From: Rhodococcus sp. IEGM 1381
GTDB taxonomy: Bacteria > Actinomycetota > Actinomycetes > Mycobacteriales > Mycobacteriaceae
Length of the DNA stretch: 64,000 nucleotides
Assembly (NCBI RefSeq): GCF_030056795.1
Contig: NZ_JASHKQ010000001.1
Coordinates: 806,001-870,000 of the forward strand
Direction of reading: 5' to 3'
Both the position numbers and the translations under genes were made by a program. Position 1 is the stretch's first letter, and each line of letters opens with the position of its first letter. The notes below the pieces were generated by a model. That model was not told the origin of the DNA. It did no database searches and was given only the letters and a program-made list of their open reading frames with translations. This document shows, piece by piece, positions 34,127-42,973 of this stretch.

Positions 34127-36703
34127 TCAGAGGTCTGCGATCGCCTCCAAAGGCTTCGTGCGAGCCGCCCGCACGGCAGGCCACAGTGCGGCCATTACTC
34201 CGACGACGGCAGATCCCACCAACATGGACGCCACCTGACCCCAGGGGACGGTCATGGTCCCCAGGCCCTCGTCGCGCAGGGTCTGCACGAATCCCCAACC
34301 GAATGCGATGCCGAGGGCGACGCCCACGATCGCGCCGAACAGCGCGATGAGCAACGACTCGAGGTAGATGATGCGACGAACCTGTGGACGCTGCATTCCT
34401 ATGGCCCGCAGCATGCCGATTTCTCGACGACGCTCCACGACGGACAGGGCCAGTGTGTTGACGATGCCGAGCACGGCGATGACGACGGCCAGTGCCAACA
34501 ATCCGTACAGCACCGCGAGCAGGGTGTCGATCTGTTGTCCCTGACTGCCCTTGAACTCTTCGACATCCTGAACCTGAACGACGACGAACGGCTTGGTGGC
34601 AGCCTCGAGGTCGGTGCGAAGCGTACCGAGATCGGTGCCCGGCACGGCCTTGACGAGGACCAGAAGATCCGACCGCGTGATGGACGGTGTCACTTCCTGA
34701 TAGATGTCGCCCGAGACGATCCAGTTTCCGATCAGCGGATTGTCGGTGAACACCCCGGTGACGGTGACCGGAACCGAGGCCCCGTCGACGGTGTCGAAGG
34801 TGACCTGTGTGCCGACGGTCCATCCTCGGTCGGCCGCCTGCGTTTCCGACACCGAGAAACCGTTGCTGTCGAGGTCGGCGGTGCCCTGGACCATCGACAG
34901 TTCTAGCAGCCCCTCCGGGGAGCCGTCGATCGCGGCGCCGAACTCCTCCTGGCCGGCGATCGTGACGAACACCGGGTGCAGCACCGCGGTTCGGTCGACG
35001 CCGTTCACTTGTTGCGCGGCTGCGGTGGCACCGGTCGGAACGCCGATCGACTGGGGGCCCGAGAGGATGTAGTCGGCCTCCACGCCGGTGTCGACGAGCG
35101 AATCGACGCTGGCTTTCGCAGTGGATCCCAGCACGCCGATCACGGTGACGAGCATGAGGCCGAGCATCAGGGCGAAGGCGGTGGTCGCGGTGCGACGCGG
35201 GTTGCGCACGGAGTTGGTCCTGGCCAGCCGTCCGATCGCTCCGAACGGACGGGTGATGACGGCACCGAGTGCACCGACGATGGGCCGCGACAGGGACGGC
35301 GCGGCCAGCGCGGTGGCGACGATGAGTGCCACTGCACCGGCCCCGACTGTGGCGGCCGCGGCGCCGCCGGTCGACTGTGCGCCGATGACCAGTGCAGCCG
35401 CACCGGCGATTCCCAGCCCGACGCCCACGAACGTCCGGGTGCGCAGGGTGTCGCCTGCGGAGGCGAACTCCTCGCGCATCGCGGCGACGGGCGGAATCTT
35501 GGCTGCTCGACGCGCCGGTGCGTATGCACTCAGGACGGTGACGATGATGCCGACCGCGAAGGCGACGGCGACGGTGCGGGGTTCGAGTGCCAGTGATCCC
35601 GACGGCAGCCCCAGATCGAAGGCGTTGAGCAGCGCGCGCAGGCCGTAGGCCAACCCGACTCCCCCCGCGAAGCCGAGGATGCTGCCGATAACGCCGACGA
35701 CGAGTGCTTCGAGTACCACCGAGCGGCTGACCTGGCCGCGGCTGGCCCCGATGGCTCGCAGTAGCGCCAGCTCACGGACTCGCTGGGCAACGATCATCGA
35801 GAACGTGTTGTAGATGATGAAGGTGCCGACGAGCAGTGCGATGCCGCCGAAGGCGAGCAGGAAGTAATTGATGAACGACAGGGCCGACCCCACCTCGGCC
35901 TGGGTCTCTTCCTGTACGTCCGCGGCGGTCTGCACCTTCAGGCCGGGGAGCGCCGCGGAAATCTCGTCCCGCAGATCGCTCTGCGTTAGCCCCTGGGCGA
36001 TGAGATCGTTGCCTGCGACGTCGATGTACTGCACATGGGTACCGTCCGTGAACAATTCGTTCGCCTGGCTCTGAACGAACTGGAGTCCGATGAAACCGCC
36101 GGATTCGGTTGCGGTGGAGTATATTCCGGAAATCGTGATGTCGGTGATGCCTTTGGACGGCACGAGCACCTGGGTGGCGTCGCCCACCTTCAGCCCGGCG
36201 CGCTCGGCACCACCGGCATTGATCGCGACCTGCCCGGGGGCGGTGGGAGCCGAGCCGTCGACGAAGGCCGTCGGATCGCCCAGTCGTTGGTCTTCCGGTA
36301 GGTACGACTCGCCGATGGTCGGTGCCCCGCCCGATTGCACGGCGGCACCGTCGGAGCCGAGCAGCACGAGCTGTCCGCCGACGTACGGCGACACGGCGCG
36401 CACGTTCGGCAGGGCCGAGATCGCGGCGATGTCCTCGTTGGGCACCCCGCTCGAGCGGGCGTCCTCCGGGCTCACGCGAACGTCCGCGCCCTGCGCAGTA
36501 TCGGCGAACAACGAGGAGAAAGTACGTTGAAGGGTGTCGGTGAAGACGAACGAACCCGCGACGAACGCGGTGCCGAGGACAACGGACAGAACCGTCAGTG
36601 CCAACCGAACCTTATGTGCTGCAAGGTTTCTCAGCGATACCTTGCGCATCGGATTGCCCGACGGCTTTTGTCGAGGAGGCTTGTTGGAGACAGAATGCGC
36701 CAT
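34127..36703 (-). CDS. ABC transporter permease (FtsX/MacB-like, two modules)
   Basis: 858 residues. N-terminal transmembrane segment (LTVLSVVLGTAFVAGSF), a large extracytoplasmic MacB-type domain, then three segments ending in an FtsX module (LALLRAIGASRGQV); the pattern repeats with a second periplasmic domain and a final FtsX module (IGMLRAIGMQRPQV, then WPAVRAARTKPLEA). This is the full-length duplicated permease common in actinobacteria, acting in export or mechanotransmission rather than import. Its ATG overlaps the ATPase stop by one base (TAATG). Confidence 0.92.
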   Translation of the reverse strand: MAHSVSNKPPRQKPSGNPMRKVSLRNLAAHKVRLALTVLSVVLGTAFVAGSFVFTDTLQRTFSSLFADTAQGADVRVSPEDARSSGVPNEDIAAISALPNVRAVSPYVGGQLVLLGSDGAAVQSGGAPTIGESYLPEDQRLGDPTAFVDGSAPTAPGQVAINAGGAERAGLKVGDATQVLVPSKGITDITISGIYSTATESGGFIGLQFVQSQANELFTDGTHVQYIDVAGNDLIAQGLTQSDLRDEISAALPGLKVQTAADVQEETQAEVGSALSFINYFLLAFGGIALLVGTFIIYNTFSMIVAQRVRELALLRAIGASRGQVSRSVVLEALVVGVIGSILGFAGGVGLAYGLRALLNAFDLGLPSGSLALEPRTVAVAFAVGIIVTVLSAYAPARRAAKIPPVAAMREEFASAGDTLRTRTFVGVGLGIAGAAALVIGAQSTGGAAAATVGAGAVALIVATALAAPSLSRPIVGALGAVITRPFGAIGRLARTNSVRNPRRTATTAFALMLGLMLVTVIGVLGSTAKASVDSLVDTGVEADYILSGPQSIGVPTGATAAAQQVNGVDRTAVLHPVFVTIAGQEEFGAAIDGSPEGLLELSMVQGTADLDSNGFSVSETQAADRGWTVGTQVTFDTVDGASVPVTVTGVFTDNPLIGNWIVSGDIYQEVTPSITRSDLLVLVKAVPGTDLGTLRTDLEAATKPFVVVQVQDVEEFKGSQGQQIDTLLAVLYGLLALAVVIAVLGIVNTLALSVVERRREIGMLRAIGMQRPQVRRIIYLESLLIALFGAIVGVALGIAFGWGFVQTLRDEGLGTMTVPWGQVASMLVGSAVVGVMAALWPAVRAARTKPLEAIADL

Positions 36704-37437
36704 TATCGGACCGTCTCCAGTTTCTTCATCCGCTCGAGTACGGCGTCGGCCGTGGGCGAGTTCAGCTGATCGATCACGGCCCCGTCGGCGAGAAACACGA
36801 CGCGGTCTGCATAACTGGCCGCGCGTGGATCGTGGGTGACGATGACGACGGTTTGGTCGAATTCGTCTGCGGCAGTGCGCAGAATCGACAGAACCTCGCC
36901 GGAGGAGCGGGAATCCAGGTTGCCGGTGGGCTCGTCGCCGAACACGATGTCGGGTTTACCGGCCAGCGCGCGGGCGCACGCCACTCGCTGTTGCTGCCCG
37001 CCCGAGAGCTCGCTGGGGCGGTGATCGAGGCGATCGCGGAGGCCGAGTCGGTCGACGACGGTGTCGAGCCACCCCTGATCCGGGGCGCGGCCCGCGATGT
37101 CGAGTGGCAGGGTGATGTTCTCCAGCGCGGTCAGGGTGGGCACCAGATTGAATGCCTGGAACACGAATCCGATTCGGTCCCTGCGCAATCCGGTCATCTC
37201 CTTGTCGGAGAGCGCCGTCAGCTCGGTGTCTCCGATCGATACCGTGCCCGATGATGCGGTGTCCAATCCGGCCAGGCAGTGCATCAGAGTGGACTTGCCC
37301 GAACCCGACGGGCCCATGATGGCGGTGAATTCTCCGCGAGCGAACTCGACGCTCACCCCGGACAGTGCGTGCACCTGGGTGTCCCCGGAACCGTAGACCT
37401 TCGATACGTCGACCGCGCGTGCGGCAATGTCGCTCAT
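36703..37437 (-). CDS. ABC transporter ATP-binding protein (MacB/LolD type)
   Basis: 244 residues. Walker A GPSGSGKST, Q-loop FVFQAFNL, signature LSGGQQQR, Walker B DIVFGDEPTGNLD and H-loop THDP are complete. The DEPTGNLDS form is typical of the MacB/LolD/FtsE group that pairs with FtsX-like permeases. It is the first gene of the exporter operon and overlaps the permease start. It diverges from the endonuclease IV gene. Confidence 0.94.
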   Translation of the reverse strand: MSDIAARAVDVSKVYGSGDTQVHALSGVSVEFARGEFTAIMGPSGSGKSTLMHCLAGLDTASSGTVSIGDTELTALSDKEMTGLRRDRIGFVFQAFNLVPTLTALENITLPLDIAGRAPDQGWLDTVVDRLGLRDRLDHRPSELSGGQQQRVACARALAGKPDIVFGDEPTGNLDSRSSGEVLSILRTAADEFDQTVVIVTHDPRAASYADRVVFLADGAVIDQLNSPTADAVLERMKKLETVR

Positions 37438-37512
37438 GCGCTCCAGTGTTTCAGTGTTCTGCGCCGGTTGCTATCAGGGGAGACCCCGAACGCGACCCCT
37501 ATGATGGACGTC

Positions 37513-38277
37513 ATGCGCATCGGAGCACACGTCCGCGACAGCACCGACCCCCTCGGTACCGCAGAGGCGCTCGGCGTCGATCTCGTCCAGATGTTTCTCA
37601 CCGATCCGCAGAAGTGGAACAAGCTCGAACCACACCCGCAGGGCGAGGCTCTGCTGGCCGGCTCGGTCGATGTGGTGGTGCACTCGTCGTACGTGCTCAA
37701 CGTTGCGAGCTTGAACAATCGGATCCGCATCCCGTCCAGGAAGGCCGTCGTCGAGCAAGCAGCTGCCGCGGCGGAGATCGGGGCCATCGGGCTGGTCGTC
37801 CACGGCGGCCACGTCCGCGAGGGCGAGGACACCGCCAAGGGAATCGACAACTGGCGCAAGCTCTTCGAGCGTCAGGCCGAGCAGGGCGGCTTCGCGGTGC
37901 CGATCTTCGTCGAGAACACCGCGGGTGGGGATTCGGCAATGGCGCGCCATTTCGACGACATCGCCCGCCTGTGGGATGCGATCGGCGAGTTCGGTGCCGG
38001 CTTCTGTCTGGACACCTGTCATGCGTGGGCCGGGGGCGAGGATCTCGTCGACGTGGTCGACCGCATCAAGGCCATCACCGGGCGAATCGATCTGGTGCAC
38101 CTGAACAACTCGCGCGACGAGTTCGATTCGGCCAGGGACCGACACGCGAATCTCGGCACCGGAACCATCGACGCCGAGATCCTGACCGCCGTCGCATTGG
38201 CCGCCGACGCGCCGGTGATTCTCGAGACGCCGCCCGAGGGCATCGAGGACGACGTCAGGCTGCTGAAGAGCCTGTAG
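37513..38277 (+). CDS. nfo: endonuclease IV (AP endonuclease)
   Basis: 254 residues from ATG 37513; in-frame ATGs at 37501 and 37504 are alternatives, but MRIGAHV matches family starts. The Zn-site motifs are present: VHSSYVLNVAS, VHGGH, FVENTAGG, CLDTCHAWAGGEDL, HLNNSRDEFDSARDRH and a terminal ETPPEG. The enzyme cuts 5' to abasic sites and removes 3' blocks in base-excision repair. Its last 23 bases overlap the convergent condensation-like gene. Confidence 0.9.
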   Translation: MRIGAHVRDSTDPLGTAEALGVDLVQMFLTDPQKWNKLEPHPQGEALLAGSVDVVVHSSYVLNVASLNNRIRIPSRKAVVEQAAAAAEIGAIGLVVHGGHVREGEDTAKGIDNWRKLFERQAEQGGFAVPIFVENTAGGDSAMARHFDDIARLWDAIGEFGAGFCLDTCHAWAGGEDLVDVVDRIKAITGRIDLVHLNNSRDEFDSARDRHANLGTGTIDAEILTAVALAADAPVILETPPEGIEDDVRLLKSL

Positions 38278-38980
38278 CGCCGGCTGCCATCGTGGTCAGG
38301 TGGTGGACGGCTACCGACCACAGCCGGATCAGCTCGTCGACTCCCTGCAGTTCGTCGGCCCAGCTGACCCGTGCCGCCTTCGTACCGGCGTCGGTGGCGG
38401 TAATCGTGACATCGATCGCGTACTCGCCGTTCGGCTCCGCCGATGCATGGTCACGCACGATGATCTGCGCCCCGGCACGTGAGGCGAGCGCGGGATAGTT
38501 GCGGGTGAGCGCGTAGTCGCGGCCGCCGTTCGGCACCGAGTCCAGTTTCCTCGAGACATCGTCGACGAGGTTCTTGCCGTGAGTGGGCACGGCGAGCGCG
38601 TCGGTGTGGACGGCGGGGAGACGGACCGGGTGCACTGCGGTCGTGGCGTCGAGGTCCAGATCCACCAGGACGCCGGCCGACGAGCCACGGCGATTGTTCC
38701 TCTGCCACGTACACACCGCCGACCCGAGCGCCGCGAGCAGCAGGGCATGGGGTCGGTGTGGGCTCTCGGGCAGTTCGAGCGTCACCGCAGCCTGCTCGCG
38801 ACGCCCCGATACCGATCGGGCGTCGAGCAGAGGCCGCTCGGCGGGGGTCAACACGGCAACCCAGTACGGAACCTGTTCGGCAACCTCGGTGCACAGGGTG
38901 CGCCCGAGCTGAGCTGGGCTGATGGTCTCCCCGCATATGAGTCCCTGTCGCGCGAGTCTCAGCGGTGCGAACACGGTCAC
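38255..38980 (-). CDS. stand-alone C-terminal half of an NRPS condensation-like domain, iron-box controlled
   Basis: 241 residues from GTG 38980. The sequence follows the second half of condensation/epimerisation domains: VAEQVPYWVAVL linker, PHALLLAALGSAVCTWQ helix, LVDLDLDA, VHPVRLP floor-loop region, VPNGGRDYALTR latch and a final LQGVDELIRLWSVAVHHL helix. The catalytic HHxxxDG half is missing, so activity alone is doubtful; it may partner another protein. An IdeR-type box lies 27 bases upstream, linking it to siderophore or iron physiology. The function is unassigned. Confidence 0.65.
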   Translation of the reverse strand: MTVFAPLRLARQGLICGETISPAQLGRTLCTEVAEQVPYWVAVLTPAERPLLDARSVSGRREQAAVTLELPESPHRPHALLLAALGSAVCTWQRNNRRGSSAGVLVDLDLDATTAVHPVRLPAVHTDALAVPTHGKNLVDDVSRKLDSVPNGGRDYALTRNYPALASRAGAQIIVRDHASAEPNGEYAIDVTITATDAGTKAARVSWADELQGVDELIRLWSVAVHHLTTMAAGATGSSAA

Positions 38981-39006
38981 CCGACGAACCCCACTTCCGG
39001 TGCGGA

Positions 39007-39025
39007 TTGTCCTAGCCTTACCTAA
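39007..39025 (-). promoter_or_regulatory. IdeR/DtxR-type iron box
   Basis: On the minus strand TTAGGTAAGGCTAGGACAA matches 14 of 19 positions of the consensus TTAGGTTAGGCTAACCTAA, with the 5' arm almost intact. It lies just before the condensation-like gene and after the end of the DUF309 gene, so it can only serve the former. Iron-loaded IdeR should repress it. Confidence 0.65.
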
Positions 39026-39035
39026 TTCTCTCAGG

Positions 39036-39551
39036 CTAGCTCGAGCCGGAACCGGGTGCCAGCATGCCCCGGCGCGGATCGGTGGCGCGCAGCATGGGAA
39101 TGCCGGGGGAGACCGGCAGGGTTCCGGTCTCCAGGTCGTCGAGCAGCCCCTCCGACCAGGCCAACAAGCCGCGGACGTCGATACTGTGCGGAGGGTCGGA
39201 TTCGAAGCCGATCAAGCGATCGTGTCCCTGTCGAAGGAGCGACGCGGCACCGATGCGATTACCGCGCAAGAGGTGAGTCAGCCCGACGGCGAGTTGGGCT
39301 AGACCTTGCCACAACGGACGCTCGTCGGTCGGGCAGCTCTTCCACGTGCCCTCGAGTACTTCGTGTGCGTGGAACGGCATGTTCGCATCGAGAAACTTCT
39401 GCGCCTCGACGAGAGCTGCGCCGGGAGGAAGCCTGACGTCGTCGGGCACTCGTGGGGTTCCGCTTCCTCCGCGGGCGAGAGGCCGCCCGAGACCGTCGCG
39501 AGGCCTGGCATTGAGGGGTTTACCTCGCGCATCGCGCTCGCGTTCGGTCAT
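39036..39551 (-). CDS. DUF309 family protein
   Basis: 171 residues. The DUF309 signature is clear after a basic, disordered 40-residue lead: FLDANMPFHAHEVLEGTWK, then LWQGLAQLAVGLTHLLRGNRIGAASLL. This is a small helical family of unknown function with a conserved HEVLE motif. It begins nine bases after the exporter gene's stop and is probably cotranscribed with it. Confidence 0.85.
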   Translation of the reverse strand: MTERERDARGKPLNARPRDGLGRPLARGGSGTPRVPDDVRLPPGAALVEAQKFLDANMPFHAHEVLEGTWKSCPTDERPLWQGLAQLAVGLTHLLRGNRIGAASLLRQGHDRLIGFESDPPHSIDVRGLLAWSEGLLDDLETGTLPVSPGIPMLRATDPRRGMLAPGSGSS

Positions 39552-39560
39552 GGCGTCACC

Positions 39561-40862
39561 CTAGTGGGTGGGTGCCGCTCCCTGAGTCGGTTGCCGAGTA
39601 GACGACCGCGCGGTGATGACGCCCAGGGCGATCAGTGCAGCTGCAGACGTCACGACCATGGTTGTGGACACGGCCACCGCATCGTTTCCGAGTGCGCCGA
39701 CGATCGGGGCGACGATGGCACCGAGACCGAACTGCGCCGCTCCGAGAAGTGCAGCAGCACCACCTGCGGCCTCACCGTGTCGGGACAGAGCGAGTGCAGG
39801 CGCGTTGGGCATCACGAATCCGACGGCCCCGAGCACGAACCACAGTGGGACGACGAACCCCGCCATACCGCCGGTCCCGGTCACCGCCAACGCCACCATG
39901 ACTCCGCCGGCGACGACGCCGAACGACAGAGCCGTCAGCACGATCTGCACGGGTGCGAAGCGTCCGAGCAGCAGGACGTTGAGCTGAGATGCACCGATCA
40001 GGGAAATCGCGCCGGCCGCGAAGACGATCGCGAACTGCTGCTCGTCCAGGCCGAACTCCTCCTGCAGCACGAACGACGACCCGGCCACGTAGGCGAACAG
40101 TGACGACATCGCCAGTGCGGCGACCAGGACGAGTACGACGAACTGGGCGTCACGCAGTAGTGATCGGTAGGTGCGCAACACCGGCATGACGCCACTGGCT
40201 CGACGACGCTCGGGTGGCAGGGTCTCGCGCAGCGACACGATCGCCAACGTCAGCAGGCCGACGCCCAGGATCGCCAGCGCTGCGAAGACGAGACGCCATG
40301 ATCCGACCAGCAGCACGGCACCGCCGAGGGACGGAGCCAGCACGGGGGCGACGCCCATGACGAGCATCAGACGCGACAACACGGTGGCGGCAGCGCGGCC
40401 GGTGAACAGATCTCGCACGATGGCCATCGCCACCACGGCTGCGGCCGCAGCTCCGAGACCTTGCACGACGCGTAAGCCACCGAGGACGGCGATGTTCGGG
40501 GCCACGATGCAGGCCACGGAAGCGAGGATGTGTACTCCGGTGCCGACGATCAGGGGAAGCCGTCGGCCGATGATGTCCGACAGCGGCCCGATGACGAGTT
40601 GGCCGAGTGCGAGCCCGACCAACGTGCCGGCGAGGGTGAGCTGCACGGCGGACGACGGAGTGTTCAGGTCGTCGGCGATGGCCGGTAGAGCCGGCAGGTA
40701 CATGTCGATGGTCAGCGGACCGAGGGCGATGAGCGCGCCGAGCACGAGGATCACCCGCAGACGCTCACGCGACGTCGGCTCGGTCACCGGAGCCGAGGTG
40801 TCGGTCATCGGCGTGCTGGTTACGGCTGTGTTCGTCGAAGACGTGTTCGTTGCTGGGGCCAC
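39561..40862 (-). CDS. Bcr/CflA-type MFS exporter
   Basis: 433 residues from GTG 40862, or 415 from ATG 40808; the first 30 residues are low-complexity Thr/Ser. Twelve membrane segments, with DMYLPALPAIADDL in segment 1 (Bcr/CflA signature), GPLSDIIGRRLPL (motif A) and RVVQGLGAAAAAVVAMAIVRDLF. It is a drug or metabolite/H+ antiporter. A 13-base motif 39 bases upstream of GTG is identical to one before the A-T-TE synthetase, which favours the GTG start and suggests it may export that product (inference). Confidence 0.9.
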   Translation of the reverse strand: MAPATNTSSTNTAVTSTPMTDTSAPVTEPTSRERLRVILVLGALIALGPLTIDMYLPALPAIADDLNTPSSAVQLTLAGTLVGLALGQLVIGPLSDIIGRRLPLIVGTGVHILASVACIVAPNIAVLGGLRVVQGLGAAAAAVVAMAIVRDLFTGRAAATVLSRLMLVMGVAPVLAPSLGGAVLLVGSWRLVFAALAILGVGLLTLAIVSLRETLPPERRRASGVMPVLRTYRSLLRDAQFVVLVLVAALAMSSLFAYVAGSSFVLQEEFGLDEQQFAIVFAAGAISLIGASQLNVLLLGRFAPVQIVLTALSFGVVAGGVMVALAVTGTGGMAGFVVPLWFVLGAVGFVMPNAPALALSRHGEAAGGAAALLGAAQFGLGAIVAPIVGALGNDAVAVSTTMVVTSAAALIALGVITARSSTRQPTQGAAPTH

Positions 40863-40900
40863 CCGAAGGTCAGCAACCGGGCTACTGGTTCTGTTCCCAA

Positions 40901-40913
40901 TTGCTGACTACAA
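40901..40913. promoter_or_regulatory. second copy of the TTGCTGACTACAA motif
   Basis: The 13 bases match exactly the core at 33989-34001. Here the arms are TTG/CAA with the same seven-base centre. It lies 39 bases before the exporter's GTG start. I noticed no third copy, though a full scan was not run. Confidence 0.55.
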
Positions 40914-40923
40914 CTTTCGTGTT

Positions 40924-41868
40924 CTAGGCCACCGCGTCGGACAGAACCGTCAGTTTCTGTACTTCCTGGCTGGTCAGAGCCAAGGCCGGCGCGTCGAGCA
41001 GGGCGGGCAGCTGAGAAATCCTGCTTGCGCTGGCAATGGGCGCGGTGACGCCCGGACGAGCCAGCAGCCAGGCCAGAGCAACGCTCGAAATCTCCGCGGA
41101 TCGCGATTCGGCAATCTCACGCAGGCCCTGCACCACGTCGAGCCCGGCATCGGAGAAGTATCCCGTGGTCAGCCGCTCGCGCTGTGTGCCGGTCAAGTCC
41201 TGGCGGGTGCGGTACTTGCCCGTCAGGAATCCGGCGGCGAGGGAGAAGTAGGGAAACACGCCGAGGTTGTGATCGACGGCCAGCTTCTGCAGCTCGCCCT
41301 CGTAGTTACGGCGGGCGACCAGGTTGTAGTGCGGCTGCAGCGCGATCGGAGCGGCGAACCCGTTCTCCTTCGCCAGCTCCAGCCACTCACGCACTCGCGC
41401 CGGGGAGTAGTTCGAGATGGCGACGTGGCGAACCTTGCCTGCCGTGACCAACTCGTCGAACGCGGCGAGGGACTCGACCAGCGGGGTCTTGTCGTCGTCG
41501 TAGTGCGCGTAGTAGACGTCGATGTGATCGGTCTGCAACCGGGTCAACGACGCGTCGGCGGCCGCTCGGATGTTGTCCGGGGCCAGCCCGCGGAAATCGG
41601 GATGCTGGCTGACCTTGGTGGCGATGACCACGTCGTCGCGGTTGCCACGAGCTGTGGTCCACGTGCCGATGATCGTCTCCGACTCGCCGCCGGAGTTGCC
41701 GTCGGCAAAGGCCGAGTACGAGTCGGCCGTGTCGACGAAGTTGCCTCCGCCGGCGGTGAAGGCGTCGAGAATCTCGAAGGACGCAGCCTCGTCGCTGGTC
41801 CAGCCGAAGGTGTTCCCGCCGAGGGCGAGCGGAAAAATGTCGAGATCGGACGTGCCGATGGCAACCAC
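40924..41868 (-). CDS. aldo/keto reductase
   Basis: 314 residues from GTG 41868; AAGGAG lies five bases upstream. The catalytic tetrad is readable: DTADSY (Asp, Tyr), VIATKV (Lys) and YYAHYDD (His). AISNYS and SLAAGFLTGKYR are typical of the YajO/Tas-like AKR12/13 group. It reduces carbonyls with NADPH; the substrate is unknown. It follows the DNA glycosylase gene by 50 bases on the same strand. Confidence 0.9.
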   Translation of the reverse strand: MVAIGTSDLDIFPLALGGNTFGWTSDEAASFEILDAFTAGGGNFVDTADSYSAFADGNSGGESETIIGTWTTARGNRDDVVIATKVSQHPDFRGLAPDNIRAAADASLTRLQTDHIDVYYAHYDDDKTPLVESLAAFDELVTAGKVRHVAISNYSPARVREWLELAKENGFAAPIALQPHYNLVARRNYEGELQKLAVDHNLGVFPYFSLAAGFLTGKYRTRQDLTGTQRERLTTGYFSDAGLDVVQGLREIAESRSAEISSVALAWLLARPGVTAPIASASRISQLPALLDAPALALTSQEVQKLTVLSDAVA

Positions 41869-41918
41869 GAGTACTCCTTACGTTGGCGAACAACTCGACT
41901 GTACGAGCAGCCGAGGGC

Positions 41919-42851
41919 TCAGTGCCAGGTGTGATCCACCAGAGCGGTTCGCGGACCGAACTTCGGCTTGGTGGCCTTCCCACTCAGGTACAGCAAGCGA
42001 ATCGCGCGATGCCTGTGCGGTGCCAAGGGCTGCAGATACTCGACCATCTCCGCGTCGTCGATCGGTCTCCCCAGCAGCGCCCAGCCCACCACCGACGCCA
42101 GGTGGTAATCGCCCACCGACAACGCATCGGGATCCCCGAGGGCGCGTTGCGCGGTCTCGGCCGCCGTCCAGACACCGACGCCCGGGATTGCCCGCAGCCT
42201 GCGCTGCGCGTCCTCGGGTGTCATTCCCGACGCCTCCTCCAGACGTCCGGCTGCGCAGGCAGCGCGGACGATGGTCTTCGACCGGGCCGGGTCGACGTTG
42301 GCGCGGTGGTACTCCCACGACGGGATACGACGCCACACGTCGGGTGTGGGGAAGACGAACATCGGCTTGGGAGTCGGTCCCGGTGCGCTCTCGCCGAACT
42401 TGCTCACCAGATAACGCCATGAACCGAACGCCGAAATGCCGTGTACGCGTTGCTCGATGATCGCCGGGATCAACGCCTCGAGGACGAGGCCGGTTCGGCC
42501 GAGACGCAGGTGTGGCAGCTGCCGGTGTGCCTCTCGCAGGATCGGGTGCTCCGGTGCGAATGTGCTGGCGTCGTCGCCGTGGCCCAGCAGCGCGGGCACC
42601 GCGTCCAGCAGTTCGAGTGCGCCGGGGCCCCATGCTCGGGCCTGGACACTGGTCGGCGAAGCTTGGGTCAGACGGTAGGTCACCGGACCCGAGCTCATCC
42701 TCGACGTGCGCCAGATTCCGCCGTCCGGCGTCGACTCGTAGGTGGGATCGCCGCGGCCCCGACGCAACGGCGACAGCGACATCCGCACGTCGAGCCGCGT
42801 TTCGGACGTGACGACGCGTACGGTTCCGCTCGACTCGGTGGCGTCGGACAT
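41919..42851 (-). CDS. DNA-3-methyladenine glycosylase family (AlkA-like)
   Basis: 310 residues. The HhH-GPD core is present: IIEQRVHGISAFGSWRYL, the hairpin IPGVGVWTAAETAQRA, and the catalytic aspartate in SVGDYHLASVVGWALLG. The N-terminal 120 residues form the AlkA-like beta lead. No Fe-S cluster cysteines are seen. It should excise alkylated purines. It diverges from the MFS gene; endonuclease IV, which would process its product, is encoded about 4 kb away. Confidence 0.87.
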   Translation of the reverse strand: MSDATESSGTVRVVTSETRLDVRMSLSPLRRGRGDPTYESTPDGGIWRTSRMSSGPVTYRLTQASPTSVQARAWGPGALELLDAVPALLGHGDDASTFAPEHPILREAHRQLPHLRLGRTGLVLEALIPAIIEQRVHGISAFGSWRYLVSKFGESAPGPTPKPMFVFPTPDVWRRIPSWEYHRANVDPARSKTIVRAACAAGRLEEASGMTPEDAQRRLRAIPGVGVWTAAETAQRALGDPDALSVGDYHLASVVGWALLGRPIDDAEMVEYLQPLAPHRHRAIRLLYLSGKATKPKFGPRTALVDHTWH

Positions 42852-42973
42852 TGCGGTTCGTCACCTCCTGGAGTGTGCGGGGCCGGCGTCGACGGTGTAT
42901 CTCTGGCAGAGCCCAGTCAACACCTTCCCGGAGTCGCCGGGAAGTATCGTGCACCCGCACAAGGAGGACAACC

